The notes under the pieces are model-generated. The model saw only the letters and a program-made list of their open reading frames with translations, was not told the origin of the DNA and did not search any database. A program made the translations under genes and the position numbers. A stretch of 64,000 nt of DNA. It comes from Tardiphaga alba. Its GTDB lineage: Bacteria > Pseudomonadota > Alphaproteobacteria > Rhizobiales > Xanthobacteraceae. The stretch spans positions 2,745,001 through 2,809,000 of the forward strand of contig NZ_CP036498.1 in assembly GCF_018279705.1 (NCBI RefSeq), in the 5' to 3' direction. Shown piece after piece: positions 33,844-43,431 of this stretch; the stretch's first letter is position 1; each line of letters starts with the position of its first letter.

Positions 33844-34341
33844 TCAATCGGCGGGGAGCACGGCGAGGCTGATACTGGCGTCGTTCACGTCGGACACCTG
33901 CACAACGAGTGGTCCTGCGGAAAGGTCGTATTTCACCGACTTCCGCATACCGTTGCAGCTTGTTGCGCCGCTGTGATCGATCGAATTCAGCCGCTTGTCG
34001 TTCTGCACGACATCGATCCAGGCGCGAGACGACAGATTGACGGTGTAGACGCCCGCTTTCGAAGGGCCCTTGAAGCTGACGAAACCTGCGAAACTGCCTT
34101 CTCTTGGTTTTCTTTCGGGCGCCATCGGCAGCTCTGCCTTGGTGTGACGTTTCAATTCCAGTATCGCCGCGGCCGGAATCTGTAACTCGCCACCTGAGGC
34201 CATCTTGGCGCGATCTGGTGCCGACAATACTGCAATGGCTTTATCGGCCGGCCATTTGAATTTGTCGCAGCCACCTTGCTCGGCGGCCCATGCGGGCGCT
34301 GTGCCCAGCAGGCAAATGGCGATGATCAGACGGGCTTGCAT
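33844..34341 (-). CDS. Conserved exported protein of unknown function
   Basis: 165 residues with a cleavable signal peptide (MQARLIIAICLLGTAPAWAAEQ). The mature domain has two Cys (GCDKF and ATSCNGMRKSVKY) likely to form a disulfide. The segment AGVYTVNLSSRAWIDVVQNDKRL and the ending VVQVSDVNDASISLAVLP give a beta-rich protein of a type common in Bradyrhizobiaceae. No enzymatic motif is visible. It converges with the TonB-dependent receptor. Confidence 0.65.
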   Translation of the reverse strand: MQARLIIAICLLGTAPAWAAEQGGCDKFKWPADKAIAVLSAPDRAKMASGGELQIPAAAILELKRHTKAELPMAPERKPREGSFAGFVSFKGPSKAGVYTVNLSSRAWIDVVQNDKRLNSIDHSGATSCNGMRKSVKYDLSAGPLVVQVSDVNDASISLAVLPAD

Positions 34342-34480
34342 GACCAGTCCTCCGTGTTCATGAGGTTAAAGGGATAGCAACCGCCGTTGGCTCGTTCAGC
34401 CGCCCGCTTACGGCGTGACGGCGCGGTGTTTTAGCCCAGCCTCGCAACACGACGATAGAAGCCAGATCAAACGCAGAGTT

Positions 34481-34520
34481 GTAGGGCGGACACGTCGCTA
34501 CGTTCCTTTGCCCACCCTAC
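34481..34520. repeat. Short intergenic palindrome (GTAGGG...CCCTAC)
   Basis: GTAGGGCGG at one end and CCACCCTAC at the other with a short inner region; it resembles the outer arms of the element at 28745. It lies in the gap before the Bug-type binding protein stop. Confidence 0.5.
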
Positions 34521-34545
34521 GGGACTGGCCGCCCTACGGCCGCCT

Positions 34546-35538
34546 TCACTCGATCCTGATCCCCGCCGCCTTGATCACGTCGGCCCACAGCGCCTTTTCG
34601 TCATTGATGCGCTTCTTCAATTGCTCCGGCGTGGTCGGCGACGGCGTGATCAGTTGCGCCTTCAGCTTCTCGATCACCGCCGGCTCGGTCAGCGTCTTGC
34701 GCACCTCCGCATTGATGGCGGTCACCACGTCCTTGGACAGCCCGCCCGGACCGACCAGCGCATTCCACGCGTCAGACTGCACATCCACGCCGCTTTCCTT
34801 CAGCGTCGGCACATCCGGTAGGAACTGCGAGCGCTGTGCCGTCGTCACCGCGAGGATCTTCACTGCACCGGTTGCAAGCTGAGGCGTCACGCCGATGGCC
34901 GGCAGGCACGCCACCTGTACATCGCCGCGGATAAGCGCCGTGGTCGCGGCAGGCGAGGAGGGATAGGGGATGTGCACCATCTTCACCCCGGCCTTCTGCG
35001 CGATCGCTTCCATGCAGATCTGCGACAGCGTGCCGACGCCGATGGAGCCATAAGCGAGGCCCTTGTTGTCTGCTTTCGCCTTGGCCAGCAGCTCCGCCAC
35101 CGAATTGACGCCGAGGCTGGTGGGCACCGCTAGCGCGCTCGGCAACTGCGTCAGCAGCGTGATCGGCGCGATGTCGGTGTCGGGATTATAGGGCAGCTTG
35201 GCAAACAGCAGCGTGTTGATCGCCAGCGGGCCGCCGAGCGAGATGCCGATCGTCGCGCCATCCGGCGCCGCCTTGGCAATCGCATCGGTGCCGATATTGC
35301 CGGAGGCACCGGGTTTATTCTCCACCACGAAATTGGTGCCGGGATGCCTGGCCTGCAGGCTGTCGGCCAGCACGCGGCCGACAATATCCGGGCTGGCACC
35401 GGCGCCGAACGGCACGATGATGCGCACCAGTTTTGGCGGCCACACGGCCTGCGCAAAGGCTGCGTTCGGCGCGGCGAGCAGCAGCGCTGCAGCGAGCGCC
35501 ATGCGCGCCCGGGCGGAGGTGGTGACTTTTCGCAGCAT
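34546..35538 (-). CDS. Tripartite tricarboxylate transporter-type (Bug) substrate-binding protein
   Basis: 330 residues; signal peptide ends near NAAFAQAVWP. The Bug-family core is complete: VRIIVPFGAGASPDIVGRVLADSL, VENKPGASGNIGTDAIAKAAPDG, and the C-terminal LKKRINDEKALWADVIKAAGIR. ATG 35538 is chosen to give a proper signal peptide. No tctA/tctB membrane genes are adjacent, which is common for orphan Bug proteins in soil proteobacteria. The ligand, probably a carboxylate, is not predictable. Confidence 0.9.
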   Translation of the reverse strand: MLRKVTTSARARMALAAALLLAAPNAAFAQAVWPPKLVRIIVPFGAGASPDIVGRVLADSLQARHPGTNFVVENKPGASGNIGTDAIAKAAPDGATIGISLGGPLAINTLLFAKLPYNPDTDIAPITLLTQLPSALAVPTSLGVNSVAELLAKAKADNKGLAYGSIGVGTLSQICMEAIAQKAGVKMVHIPYPSSPAATTALIRGDVQVACLPAIGVTPQLATGAVKILAVTTAQRSQFLPDVPTLKESGVDVQSDAWNALVGPGGLSKDVVTAINAEVRKTLTEPAVIEKLKAQLITPSPTTPEQLKKRINDEKALWADVIKAAGIRIE

Positions 35539-35677
35539 TGCGCGTTTCCCCAGAAAAGTGATACCGGACAGCGTCCTGACGCCGTGGGCGACGGGACCAT
35601 AATTGGAATTTCGGGGCGAGCAACCCATCCGGCACGCAACCGCCCTGCGAGAGGACCAAGATCATGAGGCGGCTGTC

Positions 35678-36262
35678 ATGGGCTTGAGCGTGATGATCCT
35701 TGGCCTCGTGCTGTTTCTCGGCATCCATCTCTTCATCACCAGGCGCGATGCGCGCGCCGACCTGATCGCGCGGATCGGCGAGGGCGGCTACAAGGTCGCC
35801 TTCTCGCTGGTCTCAGCCGTCGGCCTGGTGCTGATCGTCTGGGGCTATGCCAATTACCGCGCCAATGGCTGGATCGATGTCTGGTATCCGCCGGTGGCGA
35901 TGAAGCACATCACGATCCTGCTGATGCTGCCGGCGGTGATCATGATCGCCGCGTCCTATATCCGCGGCCGCATCTACACCACGCTGAAACATCCGATGCT
36001 GGCCGGCATTAAATTGTGGGCTCTGTCGCATCTGCTCGCCAATGGCGATCTCGGCTCGATCATCCTGTTCGGTTCGTTTCTCGCCTGGGCGGTGATCGAT
36101 CGCATCTCGCTGAAGCGTCGGCCCGACAGCGGCGCACCGCCGATTCCTGTCGGTGGTGCCGGCAATGATGCGATCGCGGTCGGCGTCGGTGTCGTCGCCT
36201 ATCTTGCCTTGGCATTCGCCTTCCACCCCGTGGTGATCGGCATGCCTGTGTTCGGAGCCTAA
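35678..36262 (+). CDS. NnrU family membrane protein
   Basis: 194 residues with about five to six hydrophobic helices. [43 protein letters not shown] start, the HP motif in [48 protein letters not shown], and the C-terminal hydrophobic segment match NnrU. The family was named from denitrification clusters but is widespread without them; no nitrogen-oxide genes are near. It ends 4 bp before panB, so the two are co-transcribed. Confidence 0.88.
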   Translation: MGLSVMILGLVLFLGIHLFITRRDARADLIARIGEGGYKVAFSLVSAVGLVLIVWGYANYRANGWIDVWYPPVAMKHITILLMLPAVIMIAASYIRGRIYTTLKHPMLAGIKLWALSHLLANGDLGSIILFGSFLAWAVIDRISLKRRPDSGAPPIPVGGAGNDAIAVGVGVVAYLALAFAFHPVVIGMPVFGA

Positions 36263-36266
36263 GACC

Positions 36267-37115
36267 ATGTCGATTCAGTCAGCCGTCAAGCGCAAGACCG
36301 CCCCGGATATTCTGGCGCGCAAGAATGGCGAGCCGATCGTGATGCTCACCTCGTATCACGCGCATACGGCCTCGCTGGTCGATCGCTATTGCGACGTGAT
36401 TCTCGTCGGCGACAGCCTCGGCAATGTCATGCACGGTTTCGAGACCACGGTGCCGGTGACGCTGGAAATGATGATCCTGCAGGGCCACGCGGTGATGCGC
36501 GGCTCCAAGCAGTCGCTCGTCGTCGTCGACATGCCGTTCGGTTCCTATGAGGCGTCGAAGGAGCAGGCGTTTCATTCTGCCGCGCGCATCATGAAGGAGA
36601 CGCATTGCGGCGCCGTGAAGCTGGAAGGCGGCGCGCGTATGGCGGAGACGATCGCATTTCTTACCGAGCGCGGCATTCCGGTGATGGCGCATATCGGCCT
36701 TACACCACAATCCATCAACGCGCTCGGCTCGTTCCGCTCGCAGGGCAAGGACGAAGCCGAAGCGCTGGCGCGCGGCGAGAATGTCTCGGGTCCGATCCAG
36801 AATGACGCGATCGCAGTGGCGCAGGCCGGTGCCTTCTCCGTCGTGATCGAAGCGGTGGCCGAGCCGGTCGCGCGAAAGATCACGCAGACGATTGCGATCC
36901 CCACCATCGGCATCGGTGCCAGTTCGGCGTGCGACGGCCAGGTGCTGGTGCTCGAGGACATGCTCGGCCTCAATGCGCGCGTGCCAAAATTCGTGAAGAA
37001 GTATGGCAATCTCGGTTCCATGATCGAGGAGGCCATCCAAGACTATGCCAATGAGGTGCGCTCCCGTGCATTTCCGGCGCCCGAGCATGTCTATGGTGGC
37101 AAACTGAAAGCCTGA
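36267..37115 (+). CDS. panB: 3-methyl-2-oxobutanoate hydroxymethyltransferase
   Basis: A 282-residue cytoplasmic enzyme that makes ketopantoate from 2-oxoisovalerate and methylene-THF, the first committed step to pantothenate and CoA. Metal/substrate residues are visible in [36 protein letters not shown] and [35 protein letters not shown](V) and ATIGIGAS-type motifs follow. Full length. Its partner panC is not in the window. Preceded closely by the NnrU gene. Confidence 0.95.
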   Translation: MSIQSAVKRKTAPDILARKNGEPIVMLTSYHAHTASLVDRYCDVILVGDSLGNVMHGFETTVPVTLEMMILQGHAVMRGSKQSLVVVDMPFGSYEASKEQAFHSAARIMKETHCGAVKLEGGARMAETIAFLTERGIPVMAHIGLTPQSINALGSFRSQGKDEAEALARGENVSGPIQNDAIAVAQAGAFSVVIEAVAEPVARKITQTIAIPTIGIGASSACDGQVLVLEDMLGLNARVPKFVKKYGNLGSMIEEAIQDYANEVRSRAFPAPEHVYGGKLKA

Positions 37116-37192
37116 CACAGACCGGCGCGCTGGTCGGGAATTTCGCATCAGGTTCGGTGTTGTAGCGGTAGGGCGACGACGGAGGATGGTCG

Positions 37193-37450
37193 ATGATAAA
37201 GGCCTTGAAATATCTGACCCTTGCAGCTGCCTTCAGCGTGGTTCCTCAGGCCTGTTTCAGCGAGCCCGTGAAAAAGCCCCGCAAGGCCTATGTTCGCTCT
37301 GTCGAGCCGCGGCCGGTCTATCGATCCAAGGAAGATATCTATCGCGGCAATGCGGCCCTCGGCGGCAATAACGCCAATTCCGCCTATGGCTCGAACAGCG
37401 CCGAGGAAAACGCCAATGGCCGCACCAGCGGCGGCTTCGGCGGCAACTGA
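37193..37450 (+). CDS. Small exported Gly/Asn-rich protein
   Basis: 85 residues with a signal peptide (MIKALKYLTLAAAFSVVPQACFSEP), a basic middle (KKPRKAYVRSVEPRPVYRSKED) and a Gly/Asn/Ser-rich tail ending FGGN. GGAGG precedes the ATG. Small periplasmic proteins of this type occur in related genomes. Function unknown. Confidence 0.6.
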   Translation: MIKALKYLTLAAAFSVVPQACFSEPVKKPRKAYVRSVEPRPVYRSKEDIYRGNAALGGNNANSAYGSNSAEENANGRTSGGFGGN

Positions 37451-37617
37451 GTTCGGCACCGTTTGACTGCGTTAAGCTTTTCGGGATAACGCATTGATCG
37501 CATTGGCTTTGCCTTGCCAATGCCATAACGCTAGGGTATCGCCGCCGCCATGCTGGCGCCAATGCGCCCGGCAATGCTCGGGGTGAGCGCGGCTGATCCG
37601 CGACGGGAAATCTTTAA

Positions 37618-38271
37618 GTGTCTGAATTATTTAATGAAGTCGACGAGGACCTGCGTCGCGAGCAGCTCAAGAAGATTTGGGAGAAGTATTCGCTCCTGAT
37701 CATTCTGGTCGCCATCCTGATCGTCGGCGGCGTCGGCGGCTGGCGCGCGTATTCCTATTTCGAGGCCAAGAAGGCCGCCGAAGCCGGCGCAGCCTTCGAT
37801 AAGGCGTCGGAATTGTCCGAGCAGAACAAGCCGGCGGAAGCCGAAGCCGCGTTCACCAAGCTCGCTGCCGAGGCGCCATCGGGCTACCGTACGATGGCCC
37901 GTCTGCGCGCAGCCGGTGAGGCCGCCAAGCGCGATGTCGCCGCCGCCGTGAAACTTTATGACGAGGTCATCGCCGACAACACCGTTGGCGCTTCCGAGAA
38001 GGATCTCGCCCGCGTCCGCGCCGGCGCCTTGCTGGTGGAAACCACGCCTTACGATACGCTCCTGTCGAAGCTCGAGCCTGCCACATCGGCGACGTCAACC
38101 TATCGCCATTCGGCCCGCGAGCTGCTCGCTCTGGCCGCCTGGAAGGCCAACAATGCCGGCGAGACGCGGAAGTGGGTCGATCTGATTTCGAATGACGGCG
38201 AGACGCCGTCGAGCATCCGCACCCGCGCCGAAGCGCTGCAAGCCCTGCTGCCGCCTGCGGCGAAGAGCTGA
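37618..38271 (+). CDS. YfgM-like membrane-anchored TPR protein
   Basis: 217 residues: short cytosolic N-terminus (SELFNEVDEDLRREQLKKIWEKY), one membrane helix (LLIILVAILIVGGVGGWRAY), then a periplasmic helical-repeat domain. This layout matches YfgM/DUF2133, an ancillary subunit associated with SecYEG and periplasmic chaperones. The start is GTG 37618. Position before a lipoprotein gene and der agrees with the conserved yfgM-bamB-der order. Confidence 0.85.
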   Translation: MSELFNEVDEDLRREQLKKIWEKYSLLIILVAILIVGGVGGWRAYSYFEAKKAAEAGAAFDKASELSEQNKPAEAEAAFTKLAAEAPSGYRTMARLRAAGEAAKRDVAAAVKLYDEVIADNTVGASEKDLARVRAGALLVETTPYDTLLSKLEPATSATSTYRHSARELLALAAWKANNAGETRKWVDLISNDGETPSSIRTRAEALQALLPPAAKS

Positions 38272-38305
38272 TTGCCGGTCTCCGAACGAGTTGAGTGAGA
38301 AGCCT

Positions 38306-38854
38306 ATGCGCTCGTCGATGCAACGTCTTGTTTCCGCTGCTGTTCTCGTCACGCTTGCGAGCGTGCTGACGGGCTGCGGCGGTGCGTCCAGCTGGGATCC
38401 GTCGGATCTGCTCGACTTTATGGACACCAAGAAGAAGCTTCCCGGCGACCGCAAGCCGGTGTTCCCGGAAGGCGTCCCAGGTCTCGAACAGGGCGTGCCG
38501 CGCGATCTCTACAAGGAAAGCCAGCAGCGCCAGCAGGCCGAACAGGCCGCTGCTGCAGCCGCCGCAGCTCCGCCGCCGCAGGCCGCACCAGGCGCGCCGA
38601 GCGGTCGCAAGGCGTCGAAGTCGAAGAGCCGCGGCGATGGCGAGGTCGGTACCGTGCGCCAGGACGGTTCGCCCGCCGCTGCGGAAGAGGGCAGCGCTGC
38701 CGGCGTCGCCCAGCCGCCCGCCGGCCGCAAGATCACCCGCCGTCGCACCACCGCGCCGCCGCCGGAAGAGCCGGCAGCAGCACCTCCTCAGCAACAGCAG
38801 CAGCCTGCGTCGGCATTCCCGGCGCCGATGCCGTCGGGCAGTTTTTCGCGCTAA
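38306..38854 (+). CDS. Lipoprotein with Gln/Ala/Pro-rich tail
   Basis: 182 residues. Lipobox ASVLTGC places the lipidated Cys at residue 24. The mature part starts GGASSWDPSDLLDFMDTKKKLPGDRKPVFPEGVPGLEQGVPRDLYK and then becomes Gln/Ala/Pro/Lys-rich. It occupies the bamB position between yfgM and der, but the eight-bladed BamB propeller is absent, so BamB is not supported. In Rhizobiales a short lipoprotein of this kind is often found here. Confidence 0.7.
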   Translation: MRSSMQRLVSAAVLVTLASVLTGCGGASSWDPSDLLDFMDTKKKLPGDRKPVFPEGVPGLEQGVPRDLYKESQQRQQAEQAAAAAAAAPPPQAAPGAPSGRKASKSKSRGDGEVGTVRQDGSPAAAEEGSAAGVAQPPAGRKITRRRTTAPPPEEPAAAPPQQQQQPASAFPAPMPSGSFSR

Positions 38855-38910
38855 CCTCGCGCGTAAGTGCGCATTGACAGAACGTCCATAACGGGCGCAC
38901 GGATCGCCCC

Positions 38911-40299
38911 ATGTCTTCTTATACGATTGCCATTATCGGCCGACCCAATGTCGGCAAGTCCACGCTGTTCAACCGTCTGGTCGGGCAGAAGCTGGCGCTT
39001 GTCGATGACACGCCCGGCGTCACCCGCGACCGTCGCGAGGGTGCGGCTCGTCTCGGCGATCTCGACTTCACCATTATCGATACCGCCGGCCTCGACGAAG
39101 GCGCCAAGGGCTCGCTGACCGCGCGGATGCAGGAGCAGACCGAGACCGCGATCGCGCTCGCCGACGCGCTGTTCTTCGTCATCGACGCGCGCATGGGCCT
39201 GACGCCGAACGACCGCGCTTTTGCGGACTTCGCACGCCGCGCTAACAAGCCGGTGCTGCTGCTTGCCAACAAGAGCGAAGGCAAGCATGGCGAAATCGGC
39301 GCGATGGAAAGCTACGCGCTCGGCCTCGGCGATCCCATCCAGATCTCCGCCGAACATGGCGAGGGCATGGGCGAGCTCTATGACGAGCTGGCCAAGCTGA
39401 TGCCTGTGCCGGTCGAGGAAGAGGACGAAGAAGAGCCGATCGCGGAAGAGTGGACCGACGAGGAAATCGCCACGCGCCCGATCCGCGTCGCAATCGTCGG
39501 CCGCCCCAATGCGGGCAAATCAACGACGATCAACTATCTGCTCGGTGAGGAGCGCCTGCTGACGTCGCCTGAAGCGGGTACGACGCGCGACTCCATTTCG
39601 GTCGAATTGGACTACAAGGGGCGCGACTTCCGCCTGTTCGATACCGCGGGCCTGCGTCGCCGCTCGCGCATTGAAGAGAAGCTGGAAAAGCTCTCTGTCG
39701 CCGACGCTCTGCGCGCGATCCGCTTTGCGGAAGTCGTCGTGATGATGATGGACTCGCAGAACAAGTTCGAAGAGCAGGATCTGCGCATCACGGATCTCAT
39801 CGAGCGCGAGGGCCGTGCGCTGGTGCTTGCCGTGAACAAGTGGGACCTCGTGGAGAAGCGGGGCGGCATGATCGGCCAGCTGCGTACCGAGGCCGATCAC
39901 TGGCTGCCGCAGATCAAGAGTGTGCCCATCGTCGCGATTTCCGGCCTGATGGGCGAGGGCATCGATCGCCTGATGGCGGCGATCCAGGAATCCTACAAGA
40001 TCTGGAACAAGCGTATCCCGACCGCGGCGCTGAACCGCTGGTTCGAGGATGCCATCGGCAACAATCCGCCGCCGGCAGTGTCAGGCCGTCGCCTGAAGCT
40101 GAACTACATCACCCAGACCAAAGCGCGCCCGCCGAGCTTCGTCGTGTTCTGCTCACGCGCCGACGCGGTGCCGACCAGCTATCTGCGCTATCTCACCAAC
40201 AGCATGCGCGAAGCCTTTGAGCTGCCCGGCACCCCGATCCGCATCACGCTGCGTGAGAAGGCGAACCCGTTCGCGCATAAGCGCAAGCGGCCGAACTGA
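38911..40299 (+). CDS. der: Ribosome biogenesis GTPase Der (EngA)
   Basis: 462 residues with the diagnostic tandem G domains: GRPNVGKST (about residue 10) with DTAGLDEGA, and GRPNAGKST (about residue 196) with [10 protein letters not shown], each followed by an NKxD box (NKSE and NKWD). A KH-like C-terminal domain ends RKRPN. Needed for 50S subunit assembly; essential in most bacteria. Start ATG 38911. Downstream of yfgM and the lipoprotein gene in the usual order. Confidence 0.97.
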   Translation: MSSYTIAIIGRPNVGKSTLFNRLVGQKLALVDDTPGVTRDRREGAARLGDLDFTIIDTAGLDEGAKGSLTARMQEQTETAIALADALFFVIDARMGLTPNDRAFADFARRANKPVLLLANKSEGKHGEIGAMESYALGLGDPIQISAEHGEGMGELYDELAKLMPVPVEEEDEEEPIAEEWTDEEIATRPIRVAIVGRPNAGKSTTINYLLGEERLLTSPEAGTTRDSISVELDYKGRDFRLFDTAGLRRRSRIEEKLEKLSVADALRAIRFAEVVVMMMDSQNKFEEQDLRITDLIEREGRALVLAVNKWDLVEKRGGMIGQLRTEADHWLPQIKSVPIVAISGLMGEGIDRLMAAIQESYKIWNKRIPTAALNRWFEDAIGNNPPPAVSGRRLKLNYITQTKARPPSFVVFCSRADAVPTSYLRYLTNSMREAFELPGTPIRITLREKANPFAHKRKRPN

Positions 40300-40309
40300 G
40301 CGCCTGTTG

Positions 40310-40392
40310 CTCGGATGAGCGAAGTGACATCCGGGGACCGGCGTTTCCACATGCGCCGACGTCCCGCATATCGCTCCGCTCATGCGGGCTAC
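40310..40392. repeat. Intergenic repeat (GATGAGCGAAGTGACATCCGG type)
   Basis: The left part GGATGAGCGAAGTGACATCCGGG resembles the complement of the right part CCCGCATATCGCTCCGCTCATGCGGG. Imperfect arms fold back across the der-receptor gap. This type is frequent in Bradyrhizobiaceae genomes. Confidence 0.45.
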
Positions 40393-40394
40393 GG

Positions 40395-42683
40395 TCAGAA
40401 ATTCACCGTCAGCCGTGTGTTGAACGAGCGCCCCATGCCCTTGACGCCAAAACCGTAGGCGGCTGACGAGCCCATCATCGAGACCACCTGATGGTTGACC
40501 AGATCGGCGCCACCGAGGGGGAGGTCGTAGGTCTGGTCGAACAGGTTGTCGATGCCGACATCGAGGCGTGCGTGTTGCCACTGATAGCCGCTGCGCAGAT
40601 TGACAAGGGCATAGGCTGCGGTGGTCAGTTCGTTGCGGACCTGATTGACCTGGTTCTTGGCGCCGACGAGTTGCAGTTCGATGCTGTTGGTCCAGCCGCC
40701 GAGCTTGTGGTCGAGGGCGAGCTTCGCATTGAGCGGCATCATGCGATAGAGATCGACGCCGTCGGTGCGCTGGCCGGCGACATAGCCGATCAGGCCGCGA
40801 AGCTGCCCCTGGCCGTAAGCAAGGCTGTCCCAGACCGCGACGCGGGCTTCGACGTTGACGCCGTAAAGGACGGCGTCGTGATTGGCGAAGCGCAGATAGA
40901 CGAAATCGTTGGTCGCCGTGAGATTGGCGGGATTGCTGGCAAGGCAGCTCGCCAGCGCGCAGCGATCGACGTCGATATAATCCTGCACATAGGTCGCATA
41001 GGGCGTGATCTTCACGTCCCAGAATTTTTGTGCGGCATCGTGCCAGCCGGCGGTGAAGCTCACGGTGTGGGCCTTCTCCGGCTTGAGGTCGAGATTGCCG
41101 ACGTAACCGTTACCGTCGCCGAACCAGCCGATCATGCTCATGGCCATGGCATTGCTGGACCATGCATAGCGCTCATACAGATTGGGCGAGCGTGTCTTGC
41201 GGGCGAATCCGAGTTCGTACTGGCTCGCATCGTTCGGCGTGTAGCGGACGATGGCGGAGGCATCCATATGAACATCGGTGCGGGCGCGGTCAGCGGCGTT
41301 AAAGGCGGCAGCATCTGCGCCATACATCATCGCGTTATAGCCTTGCACCTCGCCGGTGTTCATCCACACCACGTCGTTGCGGATGCCGATGATGGAAGAC
41401 CATTCGCGGCTCCAGTGTCGCTCCCATTCCACGAATGTGCCGACGCGGTTGCGGCTGCCGCCATTGATGGTGGAGAAGGTGTTCGGGCCCATCATCATCG
41501 AGCCTGCCACCGGCTTCCACCAGTCGTCGAGCCGGTTCATGGCGAGCTCGTTGCCGATGCGGAGCAGGTCGTGACTGGAGACGGGGATGGACGCCTTGAT
41601 GGTGTAGCCGCCATCCAGCGACTTCGTGTCCATCGGCATGTCCGACACCTTGTCGGGCGCGATGAAGCCCATGGTGTGGCGGATCTGGTGCACGAAGGCA
41701 GTGGCTTCGAACTTGCCCCAGTCGAACACACCCTCGTAGCGGCCGTTTGCGTAGAGGCCGCGGTTATAGACCATGTCCATATACTGGTTCACATAGCCCT
41801 GATACGGGATGAACTGGCCGCCGACCTGCACCGTGAAGAGATTGCCGAAACTCTGCTTTGAGATGCTGATGGCGTGGTTCTGCGTCTCGTAAAGCGTCGA
41901 ACGAATGGTGGAGCCGTCACCGGCCTTGTAATTGCCGGAGCGCGCCCAGCCGCCTGTATAGGTGACGCTGGTGTCGTGATTGGCCATGGTGGCGGTGGCA
42001 TCGACGCCATAGGCATTGCCGTTGCTGCGGAAAAATCCGGAGAGCTGCGCGCTCGTGACCCAGCCGGCATCCTTCGGCGCGAAAGCGGGTGGCGCGGTGG
42101 TGACGTCGATGCGACTGCCGATGTAATCGCCGCCGACCGAGACCGGGCCGATGCCGAGATAGGCACGCATATTTGCGATCATCGCCGGATTGACGAAGGA
42201 CAGCGGCGGATTCATTTCGTTCGGGCAGGCCGGGCTGATGAGCATGGAGTTCACCGCGACCTGCACGCGGTCGGCGCCCATGCCGTTGATGGCCGGCAGG
42301 CTGGAGACGCCGCCGGCGCCCCAGGCTGCGCCACCCGGCAGATCGCTCACGAGCGAAGCGGAGTCGCTGGAGGAGAGGGCGCGCTGCGTGCCTGTCAGCG
42401 TGGGTAAGGTCGTCGCCGGCGGTGGCGCCGTGCGCTCCTTCATCGACACCGGGACGGATGTGCGTGGTGCCGATGCAGCCGGCACCGCGGCTGCGGCGCG
42501 CGGCTTGCGCTGGCGATGATGCGGCGCATCGATGGTGACCGGCGGCAGTTGCGCCCGGGTCTGTGCAAGCGCGGATACGGCCAGCGACGGCATGAAGGCC
42601 GTGGTGGCGAGCGCTGCAGGGCTGCACAGGATGGATGTGGCGAGCAGGAGGGAGCGGCGAAGGCCGCATGAGCGACTGAACAT
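40395..42683 (-). CDS. OprC/NosA-like copper TonB-dependent receptor
   Basis: 762 residues. The signal peptide region is followed by a His/Pro/Ala-rich stretch, then a plug domain (about residues 95-200: LPAINGMGADRVQVAVNSMLISPACPNEMNPPLS), then a barrel ending RSFNTRLTVNF. CPNEM (C153-M157) fits the CxxxM motif and HTM (H336-M338) the HxM motif that together bind copper in OprC. ATG 42683 gives the best N-terminus. The DUF2946 gene lies upstream on the same strand, as in other copper-related loci. Copper import is inferred from these matches. Confidence 0.88.
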   Translation of the reverse strand: MFSRSCGLRRSLLLATSILCSPAALATTAFMPSLAVSALAQTRAQLPPVTIDAPHHRQRKPRAAAAVPAASAPRTSVPVSMKERTAPPPATTLPTLTGTQRALSSSDSASLVSDLPGGAAWGAGGVSSLPAINGMGADRVQVAVNSMLISPACPNEMNPPLSFVNPAMIANMRAYLGIGPVSVGGDYIGSRIDVTTAPPAFAPKDAGWVTSAQLSGFFRSNGNAYGVDATATMANHDTSVTYTGGWARSGNYKAGDGSTIRSTLYETQNHAISISKQSFGNLFTVQVGGQFIPYQGYVNQYMDMVYNRGLYANGRYEGVFDWGKFEATAFVHQIRHTMGFIAPDKVSDMPMDTKSLDGGYTIKASIPVSSHDLLRIGNELAMNRLDDWWKPVAGSMMMGPNTFSTINGGSRNRVGTFVEWERHWSREWSSIIGIRNDVVWMNTGEVQGYNAMMYGADAAAFNAADRARTDVHMDASAIVRYTPNDASQYELGFARKTRSPNLYERYAWSSNAMAMSMIGWFGDGNGYVGNLDLKPEKAHTVSFTAGWHDAAQKFWDVKITPYATYVQDYIDVDRCALASCLASNPANLTATNDFVYLRFANHDAVLYGVNVEARVAVWDSLAYGQGQLRGLIGYVAGQRTDGVDLYRMMPLNAKLALDHKLGGWTNSIELQLVGAKNQVNQVRNELTTAAYALVNLRSGYQWQHARLDVGIDNLFDQTYDLPLGGADLVNHQVVSMMGSSAAYGFGVKGMGRSFNTRLTVNF

Positions 42684-42852
42684 GGGTATGGTGTCTTCTC
42701 GGGCGCGCAGGCGCTGCGGCGCGTGAAAGGAAGCGGGGCGCCATGGCGACGTCCCTGCCGGTGATGCGGCAAATGGAGGTGTGCTTTGCAAGCGGCCGCA
42801 CGCAATCCGTGACGGGGGCAGACAATGTCTGCGCCGGTCAGCGTGCTGGCGA

Positions 42853-43236
42853 TCAGGCCTGTGCGGGCGGTGCGCGCGCGCGATGCGCGCGGTCGATCGC
42901 GACGATGACGGCCGCGTCTGATGAGATGAGTTTGAATGCGATGCCGGGCGTGCGCTGGAGCGCGACGCGTGGCGCATCCGGCGGCGTCAGCAGTGCAAAA
43001 GCGGGACTGACGCAAAGCGGACAATGCGGCGCCGATGCAGCAGGAGCATTGGCGGGCGCATCGGCCTGGCCGGTGGGGGCCTGCACGTGGCAGATCCCGG
43101 AATCGGTGTAAGCGAGGGAAACGGGATGACCGGCGCCCAGCAGCAGCGCCAGCGTCACCTGCGCCGCCAGCACATAGGCCATCACACAGGCGACAAAGCC
43201 TGTTCGACGATGGCGATATGAGTGGCGATGCTGCAC
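42853..43236 (-). CDS. DUF2946 family protein (copper-locus membrane protein)
   Basis: 127 residues with one N-terminal hydrophobic helix (TGFVACVMAYVLAAQVTLALLLG) and a conserved HCPLCVSPAF motif typical of DUF2946. An upstream single Cys/His pair (GICHVQ) may add to metal binding. The family often precedes copper TonB-dependent receptors. Starts at ATG 43236. The exact role is unknown; copper handling is inferred from the neighbour. Confidence 0.78.
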   Translation of the reverse strand: MQHRHSYRHRRTGFVACVMAYVLAAQVTLALLLGAGHPVSLAYTDSGICHVQAPTGQADAPANAPAASAPHCPLCVSPAFALLTPPDAPRVALQRTPGIAFKLISSDAAVIVAIDRAHRARAPPAQA

Positions 43237-43384
43237 GATTTCGAGTTCCTCGCGGAGACTATCGGTAACTGATGGTGCCTTGGCAAGATGATGCCGATGG
43301 CTCCATCCGGTTTACATCCGTTGTGTAACCGCGAGGTCACGATGCAATTGCGATGGATCAATCGCGCGTGCGATGATCCAGAGC

Positions 43385-43420
43385 TGCAGGATGGGTGTCG
43401 CTTCGCTCAACCCATTCTGC
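43385..43420. repeat. Short intergenic palindrome (GCAGGATGGGT...)
   Basis: GCAGGATGGGT and ACCCATTCTGC pair (one mismatch) around GTCGCTTCGCTCA. A small relative of the 28745 element, 12 bp past the stop of the propeller gene; could act as its transcript end. Confidence 0.5.
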
Positions 43421-43431
43421 ACACGCCATCC

